From JABDMH01 sp050298535 (GTDB lineage: Bacteria > Bacteroidota > Bacteroidia > Chitinophagales > Saprospiraceae): a DNA stretch of 64,000 nucleotides. A model generated the notes under the pieces. The model was not told where the DNA came from and ran no database searches. It saw only the letters and a program-made list of their open reading frames with translations. The position numbers and the translations under genes are program-made. Positions 56,565 to 64,000 of the stretch are shown here, one piece after another; positions within the stretch are counted from its first letter, which is position 1, and the number at the start of each line of letters is the position of its first letter. Where the stretch lies: NCBI GenBank assembly GCA_050298535.1, contig JBNKUI010000040.1, positions 107,036-171,035 on the forward strand, written 5' to 3'.

Positions 56565-58418
56565 CTAAATCAGCGCGACACCTTTGTCGGGCACTGGATA
56601 TCTATATATAGTTTCAACAATTTCCGGGTAGTTTTCGACGATCTTTCGTGGGTTGATGGATCCCTTATCTGTGATTTCACCGCGATCCAGGGAGAGCTCG
56701 AAACTTACTATAGTCGCTACCTTGATCAGGGTGGAGCTGCCCTTGCTGCTCTTTGCAAGATCTAAAAGAGTCTGTGTGAGAGAGTCTCTGACCTTCTGAT
56801 GCCTTAGAACCCCAGAACTTGTTTGTATTTCTTCATTGTCTACCAGTGCTTTACAAGCAGCGATGTCCGGGAAAATGATGGCACCCAGATAAGGTCGATT
56901 GAGTCCTGTGATGACAGCATCTTTGATAAGTCCATTTCCAGCTGAGATCAATTTAGATTTTAATACGCCGACATTCACCCAGGTGCCGCTATCCAATTTA
57001 AAATCCTCCGCGATTCTGCCATCGAAGACTAACCCATCATTGGGATCATCCGGATTCACAAATCTTAATGCATCACCGGTACAGTAATAGCCATCCTTAT
57101 CAAAGGCTTTTTCCGTGGCACTTGGATTCTTCCAATATCCCGGTGTGATATTACCCCCTTTGAAGCGCGCTTCCAATTTGCCATCTCTAGGCACTAACTT
57201 CATATCCAATCCGGCGACGGGGGTACCCAACATGCCGGCAAAACTTCCAAATTTCACATTGAACATGCAGGAAGGACTCGCTTCTGTCATACCTAACCCG
57301 GTTGATATCAAAATACGTTTGCCCGTGGTTTGATACGCCAACTCTTCCAGCGTATCCCAGGTATGTTGAGGCATACCGGCACCCGCATAAAACAAGAGTT
57401 TTAGTTGACTAAAAAAATGTTTGCGGAAATCATCCTCCTCCTTGAGATATGGAATAAGTTCTGTGAAACCCTTAGGTACATTGCAATACATCGTGGGTGC
57501 AAAATCACGTAAATTTTCGATGGAAGTTGCCATACCATAAGAGGTGGGACTACCTTCATCAATATAGAGCGATCCACCATTGTACAGGGTGAGTCCAAAA
57601 TTGTGATTTCCGCCAAAGACATGATTCCATGGGAGCCAGTCCACCAGCGTCAGTCCTCCATTTTCCATAAAGGGAAAAACCTGTGTGATTTGCCGCCAGT
57701 TGGTGGTGATATTGCCATGCGTAGCCATCACCCCTTTTGGTAAGCCCGTGGATCCGGACGTAAACAAGATCTTGGCCAGGGTGTCTACTCCAATACGATC
57801 GTATGCTTCCCGGACTTTCAATGATTCTTCTAATGAAATTTCATCACTGACGATATCGGAAAATTTGATGTGTCCGGGGAGCACATCATCCACCGCAATG
57901 ACTGGAGCCCGGCCTCTAAGTGCTCCCAGGGCTTTCTCATATCTTTGGCCGGCTTGCACGAATATCAGGGCAGGGTCCAAGAGTTCGATGGTATGCCGCA
58001 ACTTATGGAAGTCATTGGATTTCAGTGAATAGGGAGGTGCTACCGGACTATAGGGTATTCCTATATGAAGGCATCCCAACGCTATCAAACCATGTTCGAT
58101 ACTATTTTCTGATAAAATAGCCAGCGGTCGTTTAGAAGAAACCTGTGTAGATAAAAGAAAGGCTGCGATTCGTTCCACCTTCTTCAAAGTCTCATTGTAG
58201 CTCAGGTGTATCCATTGTCTATCAGCACTTCTCTGTCCCAAAAAAGTATGGTCAGGTGAATCCTCGGCCCGGTGCAGGAGTCGGTCGGTCATTCGATAGG
58301 GGCCATCCTTCAAGGGAATACGGGATTTTAAATGGATCACTCCATCTTTATCGCGCCGCTTTTCAATGTCAGTTTCTAATACGGGCATTCGAAGGAAGGG
58401 TGTGTCCTTGAGATTCAT
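56565..58418 (-). CDS. Feruloyl/p-coumaroyl-CoA synthetase (AMP-dependent ligase)
   Basis: 617 residues, the length of the feruloyl-CoA synthase group. LFTSGSTGLPKGVMATHGN (about 215-235) is the AMP-binding P-loop, STGLGMTEASP the A5 motif, and YYCTGDALRFVNP the A7 motif. The N-terminal RMTDRLLHRAEDSPDHTFLGQR is typical of the Fcs clade. The enzyme activates a hydroxycinnamate with ATP and CoA. It overlaps the hydratase gene upstream by four bases. Exact substrate inferred. Confidence 0.87.
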   Translation of the reverse strand: MNLKDTPFLRMPVLETDIEKRRDKDGVIHLKSRIPLKDGPYRMTDRLLHRAEDSPDHTFLGQRSADRQWIHLSYNETLKKVERIAAFLLSTQVSSKRPLAILSENSIEHGLIALGCLHIGIPYSPVAPPYSLKSNDFHKLRHTIELLDPALIFVQAGQRYEKALGALRGRAPVIAVDDVLPGHIKFSDIVSDEISLEESLKVREAYDRIGVDTLAKILFTSGSTGLPKGVMATHGNITTNWRQITQVFPFMENGGLTLVDWLPWNHVFGGNHNFGLTLYNGGSLYIDEGSPTSYGMATSIENLRDFAPTMYCNVPKGFTELIPYLKEEDDFRKHFFSQLKLLFYAGAGMPQHTWDTLEELAYQTTGKRILISTGLGMTEASPSCMFNVKFGSFAGMLGTPVAGLDMKLVPRDGKLEARFKGGNITPGYWKNPSATEKAFDKDGYYCTGDALRFVNPDDPNDGLVFDGRIAEDFKLDSGTWVNVGVLKSKLISAGNGLIKDAVITGLNRPYLGAIIFPDIAACKALVDNEEIQTSSGVLRHQKVRDSLTQTLLDLAKSSKGSSTLIKVATIVSFELSLDRGEITDKGSINPRKIVENYPEIVETIYRYPVPDKGVALI

Positions 58419-59188
58419 TCACCGACTTTTTTTGCCCTGCCTTCTAGAAAATCTCGCAGGCGCTGTTTTGCCTCCGGCGCTTCTTGGGCTATGGCCGCCA
58501 TGAGCGACTCCATCATCAAACCACTTTCTTTTCCGGCTTCCATAATTCGGGGTAGTACCTGGATAAGCGCATAGTTTGTCATGGGTGCATTGCCGGATAT
58601 TTTTAGGGCTATTTCCTGCGCTTTTGCTATTCCTTCGTCTTCTTCACAGATATATTGAGCTAGTCCGATCCTTTCCCCGTCTTCTGCAGTATAGACCCTA
58701 CCCGTAAGCATCATGTCGGTCATTCGGGCGGCACCGATGAGTTTCGATATTCGTACGGAGCCGCCTCCTCCCACAAAAATTCCTCGCTGGCCCTCAGGTA
58801 ATGCATAGAATGTGGATTTTTCGGCCACTCGAATATGACAAGCTGCCGCTATTTCCAGCCCCCCTCCGACACAAGCCCCTTTCAGGACGGCTATCACAGG
58901 TACGCTGGCAAACTGGATGGTGTCCAAAGCTTTGTGCCACATTCTTGAGTGTTGAATACCCTCTGATATCGATCGTTCCTGAAGAGCAGACAAGTCCAGA
59001 CCGGCACTGAAATGTTCTCCCGAACTATGTAATATAATGCATTTGATCTCAGGAGAAATATCAGAGAAAATGCCCTCTAACTCAGCAATTATCGTATCAT
59101 TTATGGCATTGCGTTTCTCAGGCCGATCAATCTTGATGTATAAGATTTGGCCCTTTACTTCAGTTTCTATCTGCTTATTTTCTCCCAT
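58415..59188 (-). CDS. Enoyl-CoA hydratase/isomerase family protein (hydroxycinnamoyl-CoA hydratase candidate)
   Basis: 257 residues with the crotonase fold: RPEKRNAIND, EHFSAGLDLSAL (oxyanion hole), LKGACVGGGLEIAAAC and YALPEGQRGIFVGGGGSVRIS with a catalytic Glu. It should hydrate the side-chain double bond of the CoA ester. It could instead be a lyase of the Ech/HCHL type that makes a benzaldehyde, but the dehydrogenase and amidohydrolase in the same operon and the absence of a vanillin-type aldehyde dehydrogenase favour beta-oxidation. Overlaps the ligase start by four bases. Confidence 0.8.
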   Translation of the reverse strand: MGENKQIETEVKGQILYIKIDRPEKRNAINDTIIAELEGIFSDISPEIKCIILHSSGEHFSAGLDLSALQERSISEGIQHSRMWHKALDTIQFASVPVIAVLKGACVGGGLEIAAACHIRVAEKSTFYALPEGQRGIFVGGGGSVRISKLIGAARMTDMMLTGRVYTAEDGERIGLAQYICEEDEGIAKAQEIALKISGNAPMTNYALIQVLPRIMEAGKESGLMMESLMAAIAQEAPEAKQRLRDFLEGRAKKVGE

Positions 59189-59197
59189 CGGTTCGAT

Positions 59198-59965
59198 TTA
59201 CTTAGCAGCCATACGGATGGCACCATCCAGACGGATTACTTCACCATTCAACATGACGTTAGTCAATATGTGTTTTACCAAATCTGCATATTCGGTTGGC
59301 TTTCCCAGTCGCGGGGGAAAGGGTACCTGAGCACCTAGTGAATCCTTTACTTCCTCAGGTAAATTTGCCAGCAAAGGTGTTTCAAATAAACCCGGAGCAA
59401 TGGTCATAATTCGAATGCCAAATCTGGAGAGTTCGCGTGCAATGGGCAGCGTCATGGAAACAATACCTCCCTTGGAGGCTGAGTAGGCTGCTTGTCCTAT
59501 TTGACCTTCGTAAGCGGCTACTGAGGCAGTATTTATGATGACACCTCGTTCGCCATCAGTATTAGGGGTATTATTTTGCATCGTATTTGCAACCATTCGC
59601 AATACATTAAACGTACCGATCAGATTTACTTTTACAACGTTTGAAAAGGTTTCCAGGCGGTGTATACCCTGTCTTCCCAGAACGCGCTCAGCCGGACCAA
59701 TGCCTGCACAATTAATCGCACCGTCCAACGATCCAAATGCATCTAATGCTCGGTTTATTGCTTGCTGGACTTCTTGCTCATTCGATACATCTGTTTCTAA
59801 GAATTGTGCCTTTTCGCCCAATTTGCCAGATAAGATATTTCCCTGCTCTTTATTTACGTCAGCGATTAATACCGACGCTCCTTCAGCAATCAACATTTCT
59901 ACGGTGGCCCTGCCAAGTCCGGAAGCTCCCCCCGATACAAAAAATGTCTTGTTTTTAATTTTCAT
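59198..59965 (-). CDS. HSD10-type 3-hydroxyacyl-CoA dehydrogenase (SDR)
   Basis: 255 residues with FVSGGASGLGRATVEML (cofactor loop), NCAGIGPAERVLGRQG, the catalytic Ser in NTASVAAYEGQIGQAAY, YSASKGG (Y-x3-K) and FPPRLGKPTEYADLV, all typical of type II 3-hydroxyacyl-CoA dehydrogenases. It would oxidise the 3-hydroxy-3-aryl-propanoyl-CoA formed by the neighbouring hydratase. It is 9 bases from the hydratase and 3 from the amidohydrolase gene. CouN/PhdB-like by context. Confidence 0.85.
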   Translation of the reverse strand: MKIKNKTFFVSGGASGLGRATVEMLIAEGASVLIADVNKEQGNILSGKLGEKAQFLETDVSNEQEVQQAINRALDAFGSLDGAINCAGIGPAERVLGRQGIHRLETFSNVVKVNLIGTFNVLRMVANTMQNNTPNTDGERGVIINTASVAAYEGQIGQAAYSASKGGIVSMTLPIARELSRFGIRIMTIAPGLFETPLLANLPEEVKDSLGAQVPFPPRLGKPTEYADLVKHILTNVMLNGEVIRLDGAIRMAAK

Positions 59966-59968
59966 GTA

Positions 59969-60868
59969 TTAATTACTTACCCCTCCTTGTAAATTCAGCA
60001 TGCGAATGGCATTTTCTTTATAGATCAGAGGTTTTACTTCATCCTTAAATCCAGCATTTTCAAAATCTCGCATCCATCGTTCTGGGGTAATTAGGGGGAA
60101 ATCAGTGCCAAAAAGCATACGATCTTTGAGTAGGGTGTTGGCGTACTGAATTAACTGTTTGGGAAAATATTTGGGAGACCAACCACTTAAGTCAATATAC
60201 ATATTAGGTTTATGCATAGCGACAGATAACGCCTCGTCCTGCCAGGGCCAGCTGGGGTGTGCTATAATGATGGGGGCATCCGGAAAATCAATCGCAACGT
60301 CATCCAGGTGCATGGGATTAGAATATTCCAGTCGCAGACCACCCCCTCCCCGTACCCCGGATCCAAAACCTGAATGACCGGAGTGAAAAAGCATGGGTAG
60401 ATTATAGGCTGCAATCACTTCATATAAATGATACGCCATTTTTGCATTGGGATAAAACCCCTGAACGGTAGGATGAAACTTAAATCCTCGAATCCCGTAA
60501 TTTTCGATTAAATCCCGGGCTTCTCTGGCACCCATTTTTCCCTTATGAGGATCGATGCTTGCAAAGGGGATCATAATGTCATTATTTTCAATGGCACATT
60601 CTGCCACCTCCTCATTGGGAATTCTTTTTTTACCCACTGCATACTCAGCGTCAACAGTGAACATGACCAATGCCGTATTTATTGATCTATAGTAGTCTGC
60701 AGTTTCCTGCATGGTGGGTCTTTTATCTGATTTAAAGTATCGAGCAAAAGCTTCGTCCAGTTCTGGTCTGTAATTATCATGTGGCTGGTGACATGAAACT
60801 TCAGCATGTGTGTGCACATCAATTGCCTCTACTTTATCTAACTCAATTTTACACTCATACTTACTCAT
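59969..60868 (-). CDS. Metal-dependent amidohydrolase, candidate 4-hydroxyphenyl-beta-ketoacyl-CoA hydrolase (CouO/PhdC-like)
   Basis: 299 residues, amidohydrolase-2 TIM barrel: DVHTHAE (H-x-H metal ligands), RGFKFHPTVQGF, LFHSGHSGFG, IAHPSWPWQDE and LFGTDFPLI with the late Asp. In Rhodococcus and Corynebacterium, CouO/PhdC-type amidohydrolases cut the beta-ketoacyl-CoA intermediate of hydroxycinnamates, releasing 4-hydroxybenzoate and acetyl-CoA. The same operon setting (ligase, hydratase, HSD10 dehydrogenase) supports that role here. A decarboxylase of the ACMSD type is the main alternative. Confidence 0.75.
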   Translation of the reverse strand: MSKYECKIELDKVEAIDVHTHAEVSCHQPHDNYRPELDEAFARYFKSDKRPTMQETADYYRSINTALVMFTVDAEYAVGKKRIPNEEVAECAIENNDIMIPFASIDPHKGKMGAREARDLIENYGIRGFKFHPTVQGFYPNAKMAYHLYEVIAAYNLPMLFHSGHSGFGSGVRGGGGLRLEYSNPMHLDDVAIDFPDAPIIIAHPSWPWQDEALSVAMHKPNMYIDLSGWSPKYFPKQLIQYANTLLKDRMLFGTDFPLITPERWMRDFENAGFKDEVKPLIYKENAIRMLNLQGGVSN

Positions 60869-60915
60869 TCCTCAATGCAAGCTCTTAGTTCCAGAAATTC
60901 AAAATGGAAAAATGT

Positions 60916-61800
60916 CTATTTTCCCATCCATCCATGTTTAGTCATCCAGGCACCAAATGAATCAATCCACTGATCACTTAGCTTATTTTGATCCTTCATT
61001 CCGAATCCATGACCACCTTCCTCATAAATATGGAGCTCTACAGGTTGTCCTGCTTTATTCCATCGATCGTAAAGCGCAGTACATTGTGTCTGAAATCCAA
61101 AGATATCATCACTTGTTACCGCCATGAATAAAGGCATTGGATTTTCTGGCATCGAATCAGTATCTACCACATGCAGTGCCGGATAAATGGGGGCGGAAAA
61201 ATCAGGACGATTCGCCTGGGATGTGTATTCAAACGCAGCGCCTCCGGCTACTGTGCCACCGGCGGAAAACCCAATGATTCCAATCTGGTATTCATTGATG
61301 CCATACTCCTCTGCATGACTTCTGACATACTCTATGGCAGCTAAGCCATCATCAATGGAGAGGTCAATAATAGGCCCCATCTCCTGATCCAATTTTTCCT
61401 GATTGCCTTGGATTTTTTGTAGAAACTCCATCCGAGGATTCCCATTCGTAGGTACCAGGCGATAACGCAGTACAAAGGCTGTGATACCATGTTGTGTACA
61501 CCATTCAGCTACCTTCGTTCCCTCATTGCTAATGCTGAGAAAATGAAATCCTCCCCCCGGTGCAATGATCAAAGCCGTACCATTGCCTCGACCATTCTCG
61601 GGTCGATAAACTGTCAGGGTAGGAGAGGAGACATTCGCCACGATTTCAAAATTGTCGTTAGAGAGTTTTTGTTCCTGCTCTTCATCTTTCCACTCAATAT
61701 GGTCAGGAGAAGCTGTGGATTGTAAGCTAATGATTTCCTGTGCAGTCACTGTGATGGTAAGGAAGCCAAGGGCCAATACAGTAGTGATTATTTTATTCAT
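60916..61800 (-). CDS. Exported alpha/beta hydrolase (carbohydrate esterase-like)
   Basis: 294 residues with a signal peptide (MNKIITTVLALGFLTITVTAQ). IIAPGGGFHFLSI is the oxyanion loop, GIIGFSAGGTVAGG the nucleophile elbow, VTSDDIFGFQT the Asp region, and GGHGFGMK the catalytic His. The sequence resembles acetyl-xylan-esterase-like hydrolases that deacylate plant glycans. It is 47 bases upstream of the amidohydrolase and probably starts the same operon, which suggests it frees the aromatic acids or works on the carbohydrate ester side. Confidence 0.8.
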   Translation of the reverse strand: MNKIITTVLALGFLTITVTAQEIISLQSTASPDHIEWKDEEQEQKLSNDNFEIVANVSSPTLTVYRPENGRGNGTALIIAPGGGFHFLSISNEGTKVAEWCTQHGITAFVLRYRLVPTNGNPRMEFLQKIQGNQEKLDQEMGPIIDLSIDDGLAAIEYVRSHAEEYGINEYQIGIIGFSAGGTVAGGAAFEYTSQANRPDFSAPIYPALHVVDTDSMPENPMPLFMAVTSDDIFGFQTQCTALYDRWNKAGQPVELHIYEEGGHGFGMKDQNKLSDQWIDSFGAWMTKHGWMGK

Positions 61801-61899
61801 ACAGAGTACACTTGATTAATGACGGTATCTCATGGGGATGCTTGGAAGATACAATTTTCACTGAAATCGTGAGGCTAGATACCTTGCGGAAGTCGGATG

Positions 61900-62061
61900 T
61901 TATTCCGAAGTCTCTAAGATCTGCTTCCAATCCTTGGGGATCGTTAATATCTGGGTTGCATCTTCCAGGATCATCCTTAGCGCCGGGTAGGAAAGATCTT
62001 GTACCGTGATGTTCTTCTTGGCTACCAAGGTAGCAGCCGCACCGGCACTTTGCGCCAAACA
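61900..62061 (-). pseudogene. C-terminal remnant of a FAD-dependent oxidoreductase
   Basis: The minus-strand frame ending at the stop 61900-61902 reads CLAQSAGAAATLVAKKNI, then VQDLSYPALRMILEDATQIL and a short tail. This matches the end of FAD-dependent oxidoreductases of the FAD_oxidored type (GQAAGTAAALAVK, then LRxxL). A stop codon lies directly upstream in frame, and no FAD-binding N-terminus is left. Only about 50 residues survive. A different frame (61793-62065) is open but has no protein-like pattern. Confidence 0.6.
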
Positions 62062-62088
62062 TCATGAAAATAGGTAAGATTCTAATAT

Positions 62089-63261
62089 TTATTCCTTAAA
62101 GAGTAACATCGCAAATTCTTTTAAACATCTACGCCAGGTCAACCATTCATGAGAAGTATTATGAGATTCATAAAATACAATATCCTTGACACCGAGTTCT
62201 ATCAATTTGTCTCGAAAATTTTGACTCCACTGACCCTCCTCTGTGCCGGTGCCCATCCAGATTAAATTCATTTTATTATTAATCTCATCGGGCCGCTTTA
62301 GCAGTCCATCATATAATTCAGTAATATCGACCTCTTCCCGGAGTCGTAAGGCCCCACTAAATGCTCCCAGATAGGCAAACATGTCCATATTGTTAAAAAC
62401 AATTTCAAAGGTCTGCAGACCACCCCATGACAATCCTGCCATTGCCCTATGCTCACGATCTGAAATGGTTCGGAAGTCTTTATCAATCATGGGTATAATG
62501 TCACTGATGATGAGTTCCTGAAATTCTACTTTATCTTTTCCAGTGCGCGTAATGGATTCGGCTTTGGTCCAGTCAACCACATTAAAAGGCAGTCCTGCGA
62601 TGTCACCATCATCCATTACGACAATCATCGGCTCGATTTTTCCTTCATCCAGAAGATTATCAAGGATGAAATTCATTTTACCCTGGGTGCTCCATCCGGT
62701 CGCATCTTCGCCCCATCCATGTTGAAGGTATAATACGGGGTATCTCGTATCCGCATTTTGATCATATCCAGGTGGTGTGTATACGAAACATCTTCTGGTC
62801 GCTTTCGTGGATTCCGAATAATAATATTTAGCGCGTACCTCCCCATGAGGTACATTTTTCACAGCATAAAAATCATCATCCGGAGCGGGTATATCGATAC
62901 CACTCATTTCAGCACTTGCGCCATAGTAAATCTCTGTGGATGGATCAGAGACTCTGGCACCATCAACGATGATGGCATAATAATGAAAGCCTTCAACGAT
63001 AGGATCGGTAGTGACTGACCATAATCCATCTTCATCTTTTGTCATTGGAATTTTCTTGCCCACTATATCAACGAATACAGAATCCGCATGAGGAGCTTTT
63101 ACCTGAAAGATAACCCGGCCATCCTCGTAAATGCGAGGATAAGATTTGCCAGGTAGGCTGTTTTCTGCCAGAACCGTTCCTGGAGGTATTTCCTGACCAC
63201 TTAAGCTGATTAATGAGATGCTAAAGGTCAACAGAAGGAGAGATAGCGTCCTTAAAGTCAT
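62089..63261 (-). CDS. Exported CBM48-CE1 esterase (feruloyl esterase-like)
   Basis: 390 residues. A signal peptide (ending near LSGQ) is followed at about 25-135 by an early-set beta-sandwich (VIFQVKAPHADSVFVDI, DGLWSVTTDPIVEGFHYY) of the CBM48 type. A CE1 esterase domain follows with YPVLYLQHGWGEDATGW, the nucleophile elbow AGLSWGGLQT (Ser), and the catalytic His in SHEWLTWRRCL. Such proteins cleave feruloyl or acetyl groups from xylan. The tandem arrangement with hydroxycinnamate catabolism makes feruloyl/coumaroyl release a good guess, though other ester substrates exist. Confidence 0.85.
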   Translation of the reverse strand: MTLRTLSLLLLTFSISLISLSGQEIPPGTVLAENSLPGKSYPRIYEDGRVIFQVKAPHADSVFVDIVGKKIPMTKDEDGLWSVTTDPIVEGFHYYAIIVDGARVSDPSTEIYYGASAEMSGIDIPAPDDDFYAVKNVPHGEVRAKYYYSESTKATRRCFVYTPPGYDQNADTRYPVLYLQHGWGEDATGWSTQGKMNFILDNLLDEGKIEPMIVVMDDGDIAGLPFNVVDWTKAESITRTGKDKVEFQELIISDIIPMIDKDFRTISDREHRAMAGLSWGGLQTFEIVFNNMDMFAYLGAFSGALRLREEVDITELYDGLLKRPDEINNKMNLIWMGTGTEEGQWSQNFRDKLIELGVKDIVFYESHNTSHEWLTWRRCLKEFAMLLFKE

Positions 63262-63461
63262 TTTGTCACTTTTTAAACTTATGTACTGAGTTACAATTTA
63301 TGGAAACTTATCTTAAAATGACCTAGTCGCGAATAAAAGACGCTCCTAAAATGGAGAAACCGAAAGCCTGAGTCCAAGTTTCAACGGATTGTAAGTTTCA
63401 TATTTTTTAGTGGAATGAGGATGAGGACGGTAATACAGGCCGTAGAGAGTTGAAAAGAAAA

Positions 63462-63860
63462 TTACCCGATCAATCTTCTTGAAATGAAGCAATCGATACA
63501 GTAGAGAATTTCAAATCGATCTCGTTTGTAAGAAATGGCTGGAAATAGCTCAAAAGAATCATATTCAACTTTGAGCTTTGATACATCAGCTGTTTTTACT
63601 TTCTTGAAAAAATTGAAATTTGAATAAATCTCTGTGCCTATTTTGAAATGTTTTAGAATCCGAAAATTAAGGGCAATAGGGGCATTAATTTTATGCACAG
63701 AGTATTTTTGAGTAAAGAGAAGTACGTCATCACAGTTGGCTCCAAGTCTTACATTAAAGCAAGGAAAAAAAGGCCTACTAAAATGATCAATCTCCAAAGA
63801 ATAACCCAGGCCAACCTTCATAGCCATTAGACTACTGTCTGTCAATAGATTCTTTTGAAA
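63462..63860 (-). pseudogene. Beta-barrel-like gene fragment truncated by an insertion sequence
   Basis: The minus-strand frame has outer-membrane-barrel character: alternating polar and aromatic strands such as MKVGLGYSLEIDHF, APIALNFRILKHFKIG and EIYSNFNFFKK, each ending in short turns. It lacks a signal peptide, and open coding upstream of 63860 continues into sequence that appears to belong to the adjacent insertion sequence (read on the other strand). I infer that the 5' part was lost to the insertion. Function unknown. Confidence 0.5.
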
Positions 63861-64000
63861 GGCTCTATTCCATAAATAGTGGATTATCAAGATAAGTTTA
63901 TCTTGTTGTGATGGAGAAAGAATTATTTGCACAGGCATTGGGATTGACTAAATCCTGGGAGATCACCAAGATCGACTTTAAGTCGGATGGAGGAGTCTTT
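63861..64000 (+). mobile_element. Left end of an ISL3-family insertion sequence, right part outside the window
   Basis: A probable terminal repeat begins near 63861 (GGCTCTATTCCATAAATAG), resembling ISL3-type ends that start with GGCTCTTT. The transposase starts 50 bases further in. The second end, the size and the target duplication cannot be seen. The left border is an estimate. Confidence 0.5.
63911..64000 (+). CDS. ISL3-family transposase, N-terminal 30 codons
   Basis: MEKELFAQALGLTKSWEI then TKIDFKS runs off the window edge. The start matches the ISL3 transposase N-terminus (LFxxxLGL, W, V/I and D/F positions). It is on the plus strand, opposite to the neighbouring gene fragment. The catalytic DDE part lies outside the window. 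Confidence 0.6.
   Translation, partial: MEKELFAQALGLTKSWEITKIDFKSDGGVF

Noticed and set aside
58415..59188. Assigning the crotonase as a feruloyl-CoA hydratase/lyase (Ech, vanillin-forming)
   Set aside because: No aldehyde dehydrogenase is present and the operon has a dehydrogenase and hydrolase suited to beta-oxidation; the lyase remains only an alternative.
61793..62065. 90-codon open frame before the CE1 esterase
   Set aside because: The neighbouring minus-strand frame carries the FAD-oxidoreductase remnant; this frame is its shadow.

Overview
The window looks like part of a Bacteroidota chromosome, most likely from a Saprospiria- or Cytophagia-like heterotroph. Two secreted proteins end in type IX secretion (T9SS) sorting domains. 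There is a TonB-dependent receptor with a carboxypeptidase-regulatory-like N-terminal domain, several Sec, Tat and lipoprotein exports, and almost no Shine-Dalgarno signals. The species cannot be named from the sequence. I found no tRNA, rRNA or CRISPR array.

Region 1 (1-12.2 kb): a truncated multi-spanning glycosyltransferase-like membrane protein, a degenerate serine beta-lactamase-like protein, a lone TonB receptor, a sugar:H+ symporter followed by a GH32 fructan/sucrose hydrolase lipoprotein, exonuclease III, and a T9SS-exported beta-helix protein. Region 2 (12.2-34.6 kb) is mixed accessory and housekeeping content. It holds a DinB-like protein, a heme-motif T9SS protein, a methyltransferase, a run of exported carbohydrate-related proteins (DUF6807, a putative toroid enzyme, an SGNH hydrolase, a xylose-isomerase-like barrel), a type B carboxylesterase, an Smr protein, a 2-hydroxyacid dehydrogenase, a SET protein, an AviRa-like rRNA methyltransferase, a Rieske-glutamate synthase fusion, a Nudix hydrolase beside an SDR remnant, and a molybdenum hydroxylase pair.

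Region 3 (34.7-44.4 kb) is one tightly packed nine-gene plus-strand operon. It encodes a DeoR regulator, a FucI/AraA-like isomerase, a split transketolase, an Rbs-type ABC importer with a DUF2291 protein, and an FGGY kinase. The logic is import, isomerise, phosphorylate, then two-carbon transfer. This resembles known transketolase-dependent apiose catabolism, but the substrate is not proven.

Region 4 (44.6-61.8 kb) is the highlight. A plus-strand pca operon (pcaH, pcaG, pcaB, a pcaD-pcaC fusion, pobA, pcaF, a secreted hydrolase, a pcaI-pcaJ fusion) converges with a minus-strand operon. That second operon encodes a hydroxycinnamoyl-CoA ligase, an enoyl-CoA hydratase, an HSD10-type dehydrogenase, a CouO/PhdC-like amidohydrolase, an aromatic acid:H+ symporter, a DUF3237 protein, a MetE-like protein and an exported esterase. 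Together they spell a path from p-hydroxycinnamate through 4-hydroxybenzoate and protocatechuate to succinyl-CoA and acetyl-CoA. A CBM48-CE1 feruloyl-esterase-like enzyme (62.1-63.3 kb) could free the substrate from polysaccharide. The convergent point is a 375-base stretch rich in inverted repeats.

Region 5 (61.8-64 kb): the C-terminal remnant of a FAD-dependent oxidoreductase, the esterase, and a beta-barrel gene apparently cut by an ISL3-family insertion sequence that runs off the right edge.
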